Shown here piece after piece: positions 8,156 through 17,210 of a DNA stretch of 64,000 bases. Numbering within the stretch: the first letter of the stretch is position 1; the number at the start of each line of letters is the position of its first letter. The notes beneath the pieces are model-generated. The model saw nothing but the letters and a program-made list of their open reading frames with translations, was not told where the DNA came from and made no database searches. Position numbers and translations under genes: made by a program. The DNA is from Verrucomicrobiota bacterium (GTDB lineage: Bacteria > Verrucomicrobiota > Verrucomicrobiia > Opitutales > Opitutaceae): positions 1 through 64,000 of the forward strand of contig JAGVUB010000157.1 in NCBI GenBank assembly GCA_019136515.1, read 5' to 3'.

Positions 8156-9653
8156 ATGAACCTCCTTTCCACGGCTGAAGCTGGCTTTGCCGATGCAGTC
8201 TCGCGGCTGATCTACGCCAACCCCTTCCTGCCCGAGCGCATCGAGGCCGAGCGCGACGCGCTCGCGGCCGATTTCGTGCGCGAGGGCTCCGAGTGGAATC
8301 TGCAACCTGCCGACGCCGCCACCGGCACCACCGGCGCCCCCCAGATCAACCTCGCCCTGATCCGCCGCCGCGTCGACACCCTGGTCGAACGCATCGCCGC
8401 CGCGCCGGCCATCGGCGGTCGCCACGCGGCCAACGACGCCGAGCGTTTCGCCGACCTCGTGCTCTTCGCCGTCTTCCACCGCCTACCGTGCGCCCTACTT
8501 CCGCGAGTTCGCTGCCGAGGTCGAACGGCTCCTGCGCCGACCTGGGGTGACGCTGCTCGACGAGTGTCCGCCCGAGGCGTTGTTCGCCTTCTTCTTCCAG
8601 GTGCGCCGCGCCTTCCTGCACATCCACCGCTCACTCGTGGGCGCGTCGCGCCCGATGGCCCAGTTGCGCGCCGCAATCTGGCAATCGGTCTTCACGCACG
8701 ACCTGCGGCGCTATCGCCGCTGCCTCTTCGCGCGGATGGGCGAGATCACCACACTCATCACCGGCGAATCCGGCACCGGCAAGGAACTCGTCGCGCAAGC
8801 GCTCGCCCTCTCACGCCACCTCCCCTTCGACGTCCGCCGCGGCGTCTTCGCCGGCACGCCGGGCCAGCTCTTCTTCCCGCTCAACATCGCCGCGCTCTCG
8901 CCCACCCTCGTCGAATCCGAACTCTTCGGACACCGCCGCGGCGCCTTCACCGGTGCACTGGCCGACCGCGCCGGCTGGCTCGAGGTCTGCCCCGCCGAGG
9001 GCACGGTCTTTCTCGACGAAATCGGCGAGGTCGACGCCTCGATCCAGGTGAAACTGCTCCGCGTGCTCCAGTCGCGCGGATTCCAGCGCCTCGGCGAGAG
9101 CGAACCGCGCCGCTTCGCCGGCCGCATCGTCGCCGCGACCAACCGCGACCTCGAGGCCGAGATCCGCGCCGGCCGCTTCCGCGAGGACTTCTTCTTCCGC
9201 CTCTGCGGCGACCAGATCGCCGCGCCCGCACTGCGCGAGCAACTCGCCGACAACCCCGCCGATCTCGCGCTGCTCGTCGGCGTCATCGCGCGCCGCCTCG
9301 TCGGCGAGACGGAGGCGCCCGCCGTCGCCGACGAAGTACTCACGTGGATTCACCGCGAGCTTGGCGCCGCCTACGCCTGGCCCGGCAACTTCCGCGAACT
9401 GGAGCAATGCGTGCGCAACATCCTCCTGCGCCGCGAATACCGGCCACGCTCCGCCACCGGCCGCCGCGATGGCGCGCCCGACTGGGACGCCATCTTCGCC
9501 GCCGGCTCCTGGACGGCCGAGCAGCTCCTCGCGCACTATTGCCGCAGCGTCTACGCCCGCACCCAGAACATCGAGGAGACCGCCCGCCGCCTCGACCTCG
9601 ACCGCCGCACCGTGCGCGCGAAGCTGGCCGCCGCGGTGCCGCCAACCGCCTGA
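8156..9653 (+). pseudogene. Sigma-54-dependent transcriptional activator, frameshifted
   Basis: Two overlapping frames together make one bacterial enhancer-binding protein. Residues before the shift form a non-REC N-terminal region (MNLLSTAEAG). At about 8482 one extra C breaks the frame; removing it joins VFHR to YRAPYF. The rest is intact: AAA+ Walker A GESGTGKE, the sigma-54 contact loop GAFTGA, Walker B VFLDEIG, and a C-terminal Fis-like helix-turn-helix around NIEETARRLDLDRRTVR. The protein would drive sigma-54 promoters; its own target may be the divergent VIT/vWA gene. A single-base insertion could be an assembly error, and the AAA+ part may still be made from an internal start (GTG 8547). 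Confidence 0.8.
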
Positions 9654-9801
9654 GCCGCAATCAGGCAGTCGAGGGTCGAGGCGACGAGTGTCGAGAACCG
9701 AAGTGCCGAGGCAAAGAACCGCGCAGACCGGCGCCCCGAGCCGGGTCACCGATGTTTTGGCGCTCGTCCCTCGTCTGCATCAGCACGGTCGTGGCGACCT
9801 T

Positions 9802-9837
9802 CCTGCAACTTTTCGCCAGCCGCCGTGTGCTGGGGAC
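9802..9837 (+). promoter_or_regulatory. Conserved 36-base block copy 2, possible ECF-type promoter
   Basis: The first ten bases (CCTGCAACTT) and the last part (GTGCTGGGGAC) match the block at 3902-3937, with the same overall length. The ATG of the DUF4252 gene lies 46 bases downstream, a normal leader length for a promoter. DUF4252 genes are often found near ECF sigma factor genes. Confidence 0.4.
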
Positions 9838-9883
9838 AACGCCGGCCTTCGTTTCCGCCGGACCGTCCCAACAAACCTGCACC

Positions 9884-10462
9884 ATGAAATCAGTCCTCCG
9901 CTCCACTCTTCTCGCCGCGGCCTGCGCCGCCGGGCTCGCCCTCTCCTCCGCCACCGCTGCCGAACCGGGTTTCGTCGACTTCGGTCCCGCCCTCGCCGGC
10001 GCGGCCAGCACCAAATGCGTCGAGGTCAACCTTCCCGAGCCGCTGCTCAACTTCGCCGCCGTCCTCGCCAAGGGGAAGGATGCCGACGCCGCCGCGCTCA
10101 TCAAGGACCTCAAGCAGATCCGCGTGAACGTCCTCGGCCTGGACGACCAGAACCGCGCCGACATCACCGCCCGCCTCCAGAAGATCCGTACCGAACTCGC
10201 CGCGCAGGGCTGGCACCGCGCCGTCAACGTCCAGGACAACGGCGACGATGTAGCCGTCTTTGTGAAGCTCGGGCGCGATTCCGCCATCGAAGGCCTCACC
10301 GTCACCGTGCTCTCGAAGACCGACGACGCCGTCTTCGTGAACATCGTCGGCAACATCGATCCGGCGCGCATCGCCGCGATCGGCGAGCGCTACGGCATCG
10401 ATCATCTCAAGAACATCCACTGCAACCCGCCCGCCGCACCGGCCCCGGCCGCGAAGAGCTGA
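9884..10462 (+). CDS. DUF4252 domain secreted protein
   Basis: The 192-residue product has a clear signal peptide (MKSVLRSTLL, hydrophobic core, cut near ATAAEP, about residue 26). The mature part matches the DUF4252 style: alternating strands and helices, with a region rich in DD/AVFVK and ending in a Pro/Ala-rich tail. The family is exported and often genetically linked to ECF sigma factors and anti-sigma factors in Bacteroidetes and Verrucomicrobia; function is unknown. No sigma gene is adjacent here, but a shared promoter-like block lies upstream (9802-9837). Confidence 0.7.
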   Translation: MKSVLRSTLLAAACAAGLALSSATAAEPGFVDFGPALAGAASTKCVEVNLPEPLLNFAAVLAKGKDADAAALIKDLKQIRVNVLGLDDQNRADITARLQKIRTELAAQGWHRAVNVQDNGDDVAVFVKLGRDSAIEGLTVTVLSKTDDAVFVNIVGNIDPARIAAIGERYGIDHLKNIHCNPPAAPAPAAKS

Positions 10463-10508
10463 CCCTCGCCGCGCCACGACGCACCCACCCTCCCCGGCGT
10501 CGCCCCGC

Positions 10509-11153
10509 TCAGCTGGCGTTCAGCAACGCGAAGGCGGCGCCGGCCAACACGTGGTTCACCGCGAGCAACGCGAAGAACGACCACAGGCTGGTGAGCAGCG
10601 CCACGCGCACCGAAGCGCCCAGGTCGCGGCCGAAACTGCAGCGTTGCAGCATCACCACCAACGTCGGCGCGACGAAACACGTCGCCACCAGCAGCTTCCC
10701 CTTGAGGGTAAGCTCCACGACGCCAAAGAAGGCCGGGAAGAGCACGTCGGAGACGATCGTCGCGGCGAATAGAGCCAGTCCGCACGCCACCCCGCAGAGC
10801 AGGTAGCCGCTGACCAGCATATCGACCTCCCAATAGCGGCACGCCAGCACGAGCATGACGAGGGCCGCGGCCGCGCAGACGACAGCCCGAATCCCGCCGA
10901 GAACCAGCAACCGCCCGAGCGGCACGCCCGGCTCCGCTTCATCGCTCGCCTCGGTCTCCTCCACCCGGGGCATGGTGGATGCTGGAGATTGCACCGCTGC
11001 CTGCCGCCGCGCCACCGCGTCGCCCCCCGGGCTCGCGACCGCCACAGGGCGAACCTCGCGCTCGCGCGCCTTCGGCGACGCCTCGGCCACCACCGCAGCC
11101 AACGCCATCACTCCGAGCAGGAGCGTAGCAGAGAAGATCCGTAGTATCCGCAT
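10509..11153 (-). CDS. Hypothetical membrane protein with signal peptide
   Basis: I place the start at the ATG at 11153, which gives MRILRIFSATLL and a signal-peptide-like first helix. Residues about 25-75 are polar and low in complexity. The C-terminal two-thirds contain four hydrophobic segments, so the protein is likely anchored in the inner membrane with a periplasmic or cytoplasmic N-terminal loop. I recognise no family. It converges with the DUF4252 gene and diverges from the HAD hydrolase gene at 11272. Confidence 0.6.
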   Translation of the reverse strand: MRILRIFSATLLLGVMALAAVVAEASPKAREREVRPVAVASPGGDAVARRQAAVQSPASTMPRVEETEASDEAEPGVPLGRLLVLGGIRAVVCAAAALVMLVLACRYWEVDMLVSGYLLCGVACGLALFAATIVSDVLFPAFFGVVELTLKGKLLVATCFVAPTLVVMLQRCSFGRDLGASVRVALLTSLWSFFALLAVNHVLAGAAFALLNAS

Positions 11154-11271
11154 GTTGGAAGGAAGGCGGCGACCAGCCGCCGCCGCAATCTCCCGGGGGC
11201 GAACGGTCGCGAGCGCCGGCGGACGGACAATTTCTCGACCACCGCGGGCCGGCGCCCACAATGCCCCGCGC

Positions 11272-11973
11272 ATGATCACCGCCCTCGGTTTCGACGCCGA
11301 CGACACCCTCTGGCACAGCGAGACCATCTTCGAGGACTACCACCGCCGCTTCCAGGCGCTGCTCGCCCGCTACCACGATCCGAAGACGGTCGAGCAGGCG
11401 CTCTACGCCACCGAGATGCGCAACCTCGACCTCTTCGGCTATGGCGTGAAGAGCTTCGCGCTCTCCGCCATCGAGACCGCGATCGACCTCACCGGCGGCA
11501 AAATCCCCGCCGAAGAACTGCGCGCGCTCATCGAAGGCGCCAAGGACATGCTCGCGCACCCGGTCGAGTTGCTCGATGGCGCCGCCGAGACCGTGGCCGC
11601 GCTCGCCGCCACCTACCGGATCATCGTCATCACCAAGGGCGACCTGCGGCATCAGGAACGCAAGTTCGCCCGCTCCGGTCTCGCGCCCCATGTCGTCGCC
11701 TGCGAGGTCGTTTCCGAGAAGGACGAGGCGACCTACGCCCGCGTGCTCGCCCGCCACGGCATCGCCGCCGAGAACCTGCTCATGGTCGGCAACTCGCTGC
11801 GCTCCGACATCCTGCCCATCCTCGAGCTCGGCGGCCACGGCGCCTACATCCCGTATCCGTTGATCTGGGCGCACGAGAAGGTCCCCGCGCCCACCGAGAA
11901 TCCGCGGTTCCACGCGCTCGAAAACCTGCGGGAGCTTCCCGCGCTGCTCGCCCGCCTGCGCAGCGCCGGCTGA
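11272..11973 (+). CDS. HAD-superfamily hydrolase (YjjG-like)
   Basis: The 233-residue product is a soluble HAD phosphatase. Motif I is FDADDTLW (nucleophile Asp8, acid Asp10), motif II the Thr in VITKGD, motif III the Lys in SEKDEATY, and motif IV GNSLRSDILP. The helical cap lies between motifs I and II. This layout is close to pyrimidine 5'-nucleotidases such as YjjG, but the substrate cannot be told from sequence. The start ATG at 11272 is the only one near the domain start. The next gene is convergent. Confidence 0.82.
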   Translation: MITALGFDADDTLWHSETIFEDYHRRFQALLARYHDPKTVEQALYATEMRNLDLFGYGVKSFALSAIETAIDLTGGKIPAEELRALIEGAKDMLAHPVELLDGAAETVAALAATYRIIVITKGDLRHQERKFARSGLAPHVVACEVVSEKDEATYARVLARHGIAAENLLMVGNSLRSDILPILELGGHGAYIPYPLIWAHEKVPAPTENPRFHALENLRELPALLARLRSAG

Positions 11974-11994
11974 GCCGCAGAGGCAGCCCTCCGT

Positions 11995-12372
11995 TCAGCC
12001 TGTCTTCGGCCAGTGCACCGCCGCCCACTTCGCGCCGTCGAAGCCGACCAGCCCGAAGTCCGGCCCGAGCACGAACGGCCGCTTCACCAACCGCCCGTTG
12101 CCGGCGAGCAGCGTCAGCGCCGCGGCTTCGTCGAGTGTCGGCAGTCTCGTCGCCAGATTCTGGGCGCGGTACTCCAGCCCGGAGGTGTTGAACAACCGCC
12201 GCAGGTTGCCCTGCTGCCACTCCAGCATGCGTCGCAACTCGGCCTCGCTCGGCGGCCGCTCGACGATCGGGCGTTCCTCGAAGGCCACGCCACGCTCGCG
12301 CAACCACTCGAGCGCCTTCCGGCACGTGCTGCAGCGCGCATAGGCGTAGACGACAACCGGTGCGGTAGACAT
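11995..12372 (-). CDS. ArsC/Spx-family thioredoxin-fold protein (YffB-like)
   Basis: The 125-residue protein has the thioredoxin-like fold of the ArsC/Spx/YffB group. The N-terminal motif [11 protein letters not shown] holds the reactive Cys in a Cxx[10 protein letters not shown] near residue 95 matches the conserved region around the Arg that follows the cis-proline in ArsC proteins. Length and motifs agree best with YffB-type proteins, many of which have no proven arsenate reductase activity. No other arsenic genes are nearby, so I would not call it an arsenic resistance gene. Confidence 0.8.
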   Translation of the reverse strand: MSTAPVVVYAYARCSTCRKALEWLRERGVAFEERPIVERPPSEAELRRMLEWQQGNLRRLFNTSGLEYRAQNLATRLPTLDEAAALTLLAGNGRLVKRPFVLGPDFGLVGFDGAKWAAVHWPKTG

Positions 12373-12480
12373 GGACCCTCGCTACCGAGCAGGGCCACCG
12401 CTGCCAAGCCCGCACCCGGGCGGCGCGCCCGTACGGATCCGGTTTGCGCCCCGCCACCCCGCCCGGAAGATCGGCCGATC

Positions 12481-13671
12481 ATGTTCTCCCCGGGTTCCCT
12501 CCGCTCTCCGCTCACCAACGGCGCCACGCGCGTGCTTCTGCTCGGCTCGGGCGAACTCGGCAAGGAGGTGGTCATCGAGCTGCAGCGCCTCGGCTGCGAG
12601 GTGATCGCCTGCGATCGCTACCAGGACGCCCCGGCCATGCAGGTGGCGCACCGTTGCCACGTCTTCCCCATGCTCGACGCCCAGACGCTGCGCCGCGTGA
12701 TCGCCGCCGAGCAGCCCGATCTCATCGTGCCCGAGATCGAGGCCATCGCGACTGATGTGCTCGTCGACCTCGAGCAGAAGGGCCAGCGCGTGGTGCCCAC
12801 CGCCCGCGCCGCCAAGCTCACCATGAACCGCGAGGGCATCCGCCGCCTCGCCGCCGAGGAGCTCAAGCTCCCGACCTCGCCGTACCGTTTCGTGGCGACG
12901 GAGGCGGAAGCCGCCGAGGCGGCCGCCGCGCTCGGGTTCCCCTGTGTCCTCAAACCGATCATGTCGTCGAGCGGCCACGGCCAGAGCGTCGTGAAGTCCG
13001 CCGCCGATCTCCCGCGCTGCTGGAAATACGCCCAGGAGGGCGCGCGCGCCGGTGCCGGCCGCTGCATCGTCGAGGGGTTCATCCGCTTCGACTACGAGAT
13101 CACCATGCTCACGGTCTCCGCGAGCAACGGCATCCAGTGCTGCCCGCCCGTCGGCCACGTCCAGATCGACGGCGACTACCGCGAGAGCTGGCAGCCCTGC
13201 CCGATGGCGCCCGCCGTGCTCGCCCGCGCCGAGGAGATCGCCAAGAAGGTCGTCGGCGCGCTCGGCGGCTGGGGCATCTTCGGCGTCGAGTGCTTCGTGC
13301 GTGGCGACGAGGTCATCTTCAGCGAGGTGAGCCCGCGGCCGCACGACACCGGCCTGGTGACGATCGGCAGCCAGCAGTGGTCCGAGTTCGCCCTCCACGC
13401 CCGCGCCATCCTCGGCCTCCCGGTCCCGCCGATCCGGTTGCTGCGCCCGGCGTTCAGCGTCGCCCTGCTTGGCGAGGGCAACGGCACCCCGTCCTTCTCC
13501 GGCCTCGACCGCGCGCTGGCCGTGCCGGAAACGCACCTGCGCCTCTTCGGCAAGCCCGAGTGCCGCGGCCACCGGCGCCTCGGCGTCGTGGTCGCCACCG
13601 GGGGAACCGTCGAGGAGGCCCGCACCCGCGCCCGCGAGTGCGCGGCCGCGGTGAAGATCACGGTCGATTGA
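12481..13671 (+). CDS. purT: Formate-dependent phosphoribosylglycinamide formyltransferase
   Basis: The 396-residue enzyme is an ATP-grasp protein that makes formyl-GAR from GAR, formate and ATP in purine synthesis. The N-terminal part has the PurT signature [16 protein letters not shown]; the ATP-grasp domain follows with [16 protein letters not shown] (the ATP-binding loop), and [12 protein letters not shown] is the metal-binding region. Length is typical of PurT (about 390-400). It differs from PurK in the SSSGHG loop. The ATG at 12481 gives the usual short N-terminal extension. It stands alone, divergent from the YffB-like gene. Confidence 0.92.
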   Translation: MFSPGSLRSPLTNGATRVLLLGSGELGKEVVIELQRLGCEVIACDRYQDAPAMQVAHRCHVFPMLDAQTLRRVIAAEQPDLIVPEIEAIATDVLVDLEQKGQRVVPTARAAKLTMNREGIRRLAAEELKLPTSPYRFVATEAEAAEAAAALGFPCVLKPIMSSSGHGQSVVKSAADLPRCWKYAQEGARAGAGRCIVEGFIRFDYEITMLTVSASNGIQCCPPVGHVQIDGDYRESWQPCPMAPAVLARAEEIAKKVVGALGGWGIFGVECFVRGDEVIFSEVSPRPHDTGLVTIGSQQWSEFALHARAILGLPVPPIRLLRPAFSVALLGEGNGTPSFSGLDRALAVPETHLRLFGKPECRGHRRLGVVVATGGTVEEARTRARECAAAVKITVD

Positions 13672-13748
13672 CCCGGTCCACGGTCTCCTTCGCGCAGCGC
13701 CTGCGGTAGCCTCGCCGGCGCTGCTCCACTGTCCCGCAAACGCCGTGC

Positions 13749-14174
13749 TTACAACGCCGCCTTGATCGCGGCGATCTGCGCGGCGTAGCCGGCCTCGTCG
13801 AGGAGGCGTTTGTTCGCCGGCATCATCTCGAAGGTCGAACCCCAGGAGGCGCCGCCCTCGTACTTCGGCACGAGGTGGAAATGCAGGTGCGGAAGCTTGT
13901 CGGAGTACGCGCCGTAGTTGATCTTCTTGGCCCCGGTGGCGGTCTTGATCGCCCGCGCCGCCCGCGCGACATCCTGCATGAACAACGCCTGCTCGGCCGC
14001 CGGCAGCTCGAACAGCTCGTTCACGTGGCCGCCATAGGCGACCACGCAGCGCCCGGGATGCGTCTGCTCGCGGAACAGGTAGAGGGTCGAGGCGCCCAGG
14101 GGGGCGATCTCGATCATCAGGTCGTGCAAGCGCTGGTCCTTGCGGCAATAGAAGCAGTCCGGCAGTTCACTCAT
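13749..14174 (-). CDS. HIT family protein
   Basis: The 141-residue product is a histidine-triad hydrolase. The catalytic motif HLHFHLVPK is near residue 100, with three His alternating with hydrophobic residues. A CxxC at the N-terminus (CFYCRKD) matches HIT proteins that bind zinc. HIT enzymes cleave nucleoside phosphoramidates or dinucleoside polyphosphates; the substrate here is not known. The stretch after the triad (KYEGGASWGSTF) follows the family pattern. Confidence 0.88.
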   Translation of the reverse strand: MSELPDCFYCRKDQRLHDLMIEIAPLGASTLYLFREQTHPGRCVVAYGGHVNELFELPAAEQALFMQDVARAARAIKTATGAKKINYGAYSDKLPHLHFHLVPKYEGGASWGSTFEMMPANKRLLDEAGYAAQIAAIKAAL

Positions 14175-14282
14175 GGCACCCTAGCGAAGCGACCGGGGCG
14201 GACGAACGCAAGGCCCTGCACCTGCCCGCCCCGAGGGACCACCGGCGGCCGGTTCGGCGGCCGCTCGGTATCCTGCGCTCCC

Positions 14283-15044
14283 TCACTCCGTCCCGGACCG
14301 CGCCCCGCCGATCGCCGTGAAGTGCACCCCGCCCACGCTCACGACCTCGCCCGCGCCGGGCATGACGACGTTTTGCCCGCGCGCCAGCGCCAGCGCCGGC
14401 GCCACCGGCGCCGGCAACCCGGCGGCGGCGCGCGCCTCGGCGGCCACTGCCGACGACAACCGCAGCGTCGTCAGGAAGTCGCTGTTCACGCAGATCGCCG
14501 GCACACCGGAGGTAACCGTCAGCCCCGGCGCGTTGCGCCGTGCCCAATTTTCCAGACAACCCACCAGGCCGGCATACGAGAGCACGGCGTGCTGGTGCCA
14601 ATAGTTGACTTCCTCCACGAACGGCGCGCGTCCGAGCACCCGTCGATAGGCCCGGTCGAGCACCGCCCGGTATTGTTCATCGCTCTCCCCCAGCGTCCGG
14701 CGCAGTCGCTCGACCTGCTCGGTGTACGTGCCGGTGCCGGCGGCCGCCATCGAGGCGTCCCGCGAGCTGGGCTCTCCCCCGAACACATCGCGCCAAGCGC
14801 GGCCGGCGACCGCGGCACGCTCAGGCGCCGTGGCGTCGAGCTGTTGCCGATGTCGGACGTACAGGTCCGCCATGCGGTCTCCCGAATACGGTTCCCAATC
14901 CTTCAGCTCGGCCGTCGTCGGCGCGCGGCCCAGCGCCAGGAAGAACGAGGCCGAGAGGCGCTCGGTGGCCTCGGCGGCACCGGCGGACACGACTGCTACC
15001 AAGGTCGCCGCGGCGACCGCCAGGGGAAGACGGGGAAAGGGCAT
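14283..15044 (-). CDS. Secreted DUF4214-like protein
   Basis: Translation from the ATG at 15044 gives 253 residues with a signal peptide cut around AGAAEA. The mature part has the pattern of DUF4214 (phycobilisome-linker-like) repeats: FFLALGRAPTTAELKDW near residue 35 and YRRVLGRAPFVEEVNYW near residue 130. Such domains occur in secreted and S-layer or toxin-like proteins. Here no haemolysin or protease domain follows, so the protein is probably a small structural exoprotein. The open frame extends upstream but that part overlaps the divergent gene and has no coding character. Confidence 0.6.
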   Translation of the reverse strand: MPFPRLPLAVAAATLVAVVSAGAAEATERLSASFFLALGRAPTTAELKDWEPYSGDRMADLYVRHRQQLDATAPERAAVAGRAWRDVFGGEPSSRDASMAAAGTGTYTEQVERLRRTLGESDEQYRAVLDRAYRRVLGRAPFVEEVNYWHQHAVLSYAGLVGCLENWARRNAPGLTVTSGVPAICVNSDFLTTLRLSSAVAAEARAAAGLPAPVAPALALARGQNVVMPGAGEVVSVGGVHFTAIGGARSGTE

Positions 15045-15230
15045 GGCCCGACGTTGCGCCGGAACACGGCGACGACAACCCCTCTCGTTGTCGCAACAGT
15101 CGAACGGCCGGCCTGAAGTGCCATGGCAAAGACAGCTTGCGCCACCGCCGGCGTTCATCCATGGACCAATGCCGTGTGGCGGGAGTCCGGCCGAGAGGCA
15201 GGATGTCCCGGTTCGGAGAAAGGGAAACCC

Positions 15231-15605
15231 ATGAAACGCCTTTTGGAAAAAGTGACCTCGGTCCTCCGGTCGGAGCAACGCCCGGAGTCGACGCACCATC
15301 ACAGAGCCGGGCACAAGGTGTTTGTGCACATCGACGAGTCGCTGACCGCCGACCGCCGCCTGCAGAAGTACCAGAAACCTCTGCACCAGGCGCTCATGCT
15401 CGCCCATCTCGGCCACGTCGCCAGCGGCGGCTCTGTCCAAGGTACCGACGGCACCATTCACTGGATCAGCCTCGAACTGCAGCTGCGCGACCTCGATGGC
15501 GCCCTGCACTTCGCTTGCGGCAAGCTGCGTGAGCTCGGAGCCTCCGCCCGCTCGACGGTCAAATACCAGCACGCCGGCAGCACCGTCGTCCGTCCGATCC
15601 GCTGA
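15231..15605 (+). CDS. Hypothetical protein
   Basis: The product is 124 residues from ATG 15231, with AGAAAGGG about eight bases ahead as ribosome binding site. It starts with a basic amphipathic helix, then HHHRAGHK, and a region that alternates strands and helices (KVFVHIDESL, WISLELQLRDLDGALHFA), which looks like a compact soluble alpha/beta fold. I recognise no domain. An upstream Met at 15123 would add 36 residues of non-coding style. Confidence 0.55.
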   Translation: MKRLLEKVTSVLRSEQRPESTHHHRAGHKVFVHIDESLTADRRLQKYQKPLHQALMLAHLGHVASGGSVQGTDGTIHWISLELQLRDLDGALHFACGKLRELGASARSTVKYQHAGSTVVRPIR

Positions 15606-15638
15606 GCGGCGGCGCCGCTCCGTGCCGGCCGCCCGTAC

Positions 15639-16568
15639 TCACCCGCTCTTTGCGTTGCGCACCACCAGGCGGCTGAGCAGCACCGCCAGCGCAAAAACAA
15701 CGATCGCGCCGACCGCACCGGCCACCGCGGTCGCCACCTCCACACTGCCGATCCACGGGAAAACATAGTCTGGCATCGGCGCCGGCGCTGCCACGCGAGC
15801 GGCATGCTCGAAACCCAGTTCCGCCGCCACTGCCTCCAGCCCGTCCGGCCATGGGCAGGCAAACGGCGCCGCGAAGAGCGCCACGCCCAGCGCGGCCAGC
15901 AGCCCGTATCTCACGGGGATGCGTGGGCCCTCTTCCTCCGCGCCCGCGCCGACCAGCTCCGGCCGCGTCCGCGCCACCGCGGCAAACACCAGGGCGCTGA
16001 TCGCCCCCTCGCCCAGCCCGATAAGCATGTGAATCCCGGTCAACGCCGGCAGCGCCACCGACCAGCTTACCGTGCCCGACCACGCAAGCTGCCCCGCACA
16101 CGCAAGCGCCGCCGCCACCGTCGAGCACCAGCCACCAAACGCCAGCGCCGCCACCTGGCCGCGCAGCCCGGGGAGCAGCCGGCTCACGCCGCGAAAGACC
16201 GCCAGCCCCACGAACGGCGCAAAAATGGCCATGTTGAACACGTTCGCGCCAAGCGCCGTCACTCCGCCGTCGGCAAACAGGAAACACTGCGCGATCAGCA
16301 CCGTCGTCATCACGACCACCGCCGCCGGCAGCCCGAGCAGCGCCGAGATCAACGCGCCGCCGATCAGATGCCCCGAGGTGCCGCCCGCCACCGGGAAGTT
16401 CACCATCTGCGCCGCGAACACGAACGCCGCGCCCAGCCCTAGCAGCGGCACCCGCCGCGGCGGCAGCTCGCCTTTCGCCTGGTTCAGCGCCAGGCCGAGC
16501 CCGCCCGCCGCCAGCGCGGCCGCGGTCACGGCAGTTTTCACGTCTACGAATCCGTCGGGGATATGCAT
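15639..16568 (-). CDS. cbiM: CbiM/NikM-type ECF transporter permease with PDGLE domain
   Basis: The 309-residue protein starts MHIPDGF, the N-terminus of CbiM/NikM metal-binding subunits in which His2 and the free amino group bind the metal. About seven membrane helices follow. The C-terminal part (PMPDYVFPW and a last helix) is the PDGLE/CbiN-like domain fused to the permease. The family takes up Co2+ or Ni2+ with ATPase and T-component partners, which are not in this window. The nickel regulator NikR is encoded divergently 113 bases away, so nickel is the more likely substrate. Confidence 0.87.
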   Translation of the reverse strand: MHIPDGFVDVKTAVTAAALAAGGLGLALNQAKGELPPRRVPLLGLGAAFVFAAQMVNFPVAGGTSGHLIGGALISALLGLPAAVVVMTTVLIAQCFLFADGGVTALGANVFNMAIFAPFVGLAVFRGVSRLLPGLRGQVAALAFGGWCSTVAAALACAGQLAWSGTVSWSVALPALTGIHMLIGLGEGAISALVFAAVARTRPELVGAGAEEEGPRIPVRYGLLAALGVALFAAPFACPWPDGLEAVAAELGFEHAARVAAPAPMPDYVFPWIGSVEVATAVAGAVGAIVVFALAVLLSRLVVRNAKSG

Positions 16569-16681
16569 GGTGTTCGATGGTGGAGAAAACGATGCCGGCG
16601 CCGCGGCGCAACCCGCCGCCGCCAAGTTGGGACTCGTCCGGACGCCGCCGCGCGGCATCCTCGCCGCCAACCACGCCGCCC

Positions 16682-17125
16682 ATGCCCAGGAAGCCCCGCA
16701 AGGAATTCGCCACGCGCTTCAGCGCCTCGCTCCCCCCGCAGCTCATGCGCCAGCTCGACGCCATGGTCCGCGCGAAAGGCTACGACAACCGCTCGCTCGC
16801 CATCGCCGACATGATCCGCGCCCAGCTCGTCGAGCACAGCACGCAGCAGAGCGACGCCGCCGAGATCGCCGGCAGCATCACGCTCGTCTACGACCACCAC
16901 AGCCACGGCCTCCAGCACCTCCTCAACGACGTGCAGCACGACCACGGCGCGCACATCATCGCCACGCTCCACTGCCACCTCGACCACGACAACTGTCTCG
17001 AGATCATCGCCGTCCGCGGCCCCGCCGGAGTGATCCGCCAACTCGCCGACGAGCTCATCGCCGCCCGCGGCGTGAAGCACGGCAAGCTCGCGATCACCAG
17101 CACCGGACGCGACCTGCCCGCCTGA
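16682..17125 (+). CDS. nikR: Nickel-responsive transcriptional regulator NikR
   Basis: The 147-residue protein has the ribbon-helix-helix DNA-binding domain in residues 5-50 and the ACT-like metal domain after it. The nickel ligands of the E. coli protein (His87, His89, Cys95) match His97, His99 and Cys105 in TLHCHLDHDNC; His86 is in the place of the fourth ligand. With nickel bound, NikR represses uptake genes. The start at 16682 (MPRKPRKEF) gives the usual length. It is divergent from the CbiM-type permease gene, and a NikR-type operator lies right behind it, in front of a porin gene. Confidence 0.92.
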   Translation: MPRKPRKEFATRFSASLPPQLMRQLDAMVRAKGYDNRSLAIADMIRAQLVEHSTQQSDAAEIAGSITLVYDHHSHGLQHLLNDVQHDHGAHIIATLHCHLDHDNCLEIIAVRGPAGVIRQLADELIAARGVKHGKLAITSTGRDLPA

Positions 17126-17160
17126 GTCCGGACGGCGGAGACAGCGCGGGGCGGCCTTGG

Positions 17161-17187
17161 TTATTACGCTTTTGTTTTTCGTAATAC
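17161..17187. promoter_or_regulatory. Putative NikR operator in front of porin gene
   Basis: TTATTAC and GTAATAC are separated by 13 bases; arms extended to 10 bp have a single mismatch. The spacing and sequence fit the GTGTTAC-N13/14-GTAACAC type of NikR site predicted outside enterobacteria. It lies 23 bases before the porin ATG, where bound repressor would block transcription, and 36 bases after the end of nikR. Confidence 0.7.
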
Positions 17188-17210
17188 CCGGCAAGGTGGC
17201 GGCCCGTCCC

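Noticed and set aside
11995-12372. Arsenic resistance operon
   Set aside because: Only one ArsC/Spx-like protein is present; there is no arsR, arsB or arsA nearby, and the protein is closer to YffB-type proteins.
12382-14148. Long minus-strand frame over purT
   Set aside because: It is antisense to purT, whose family motifs are clear, and has no recognisable domain.
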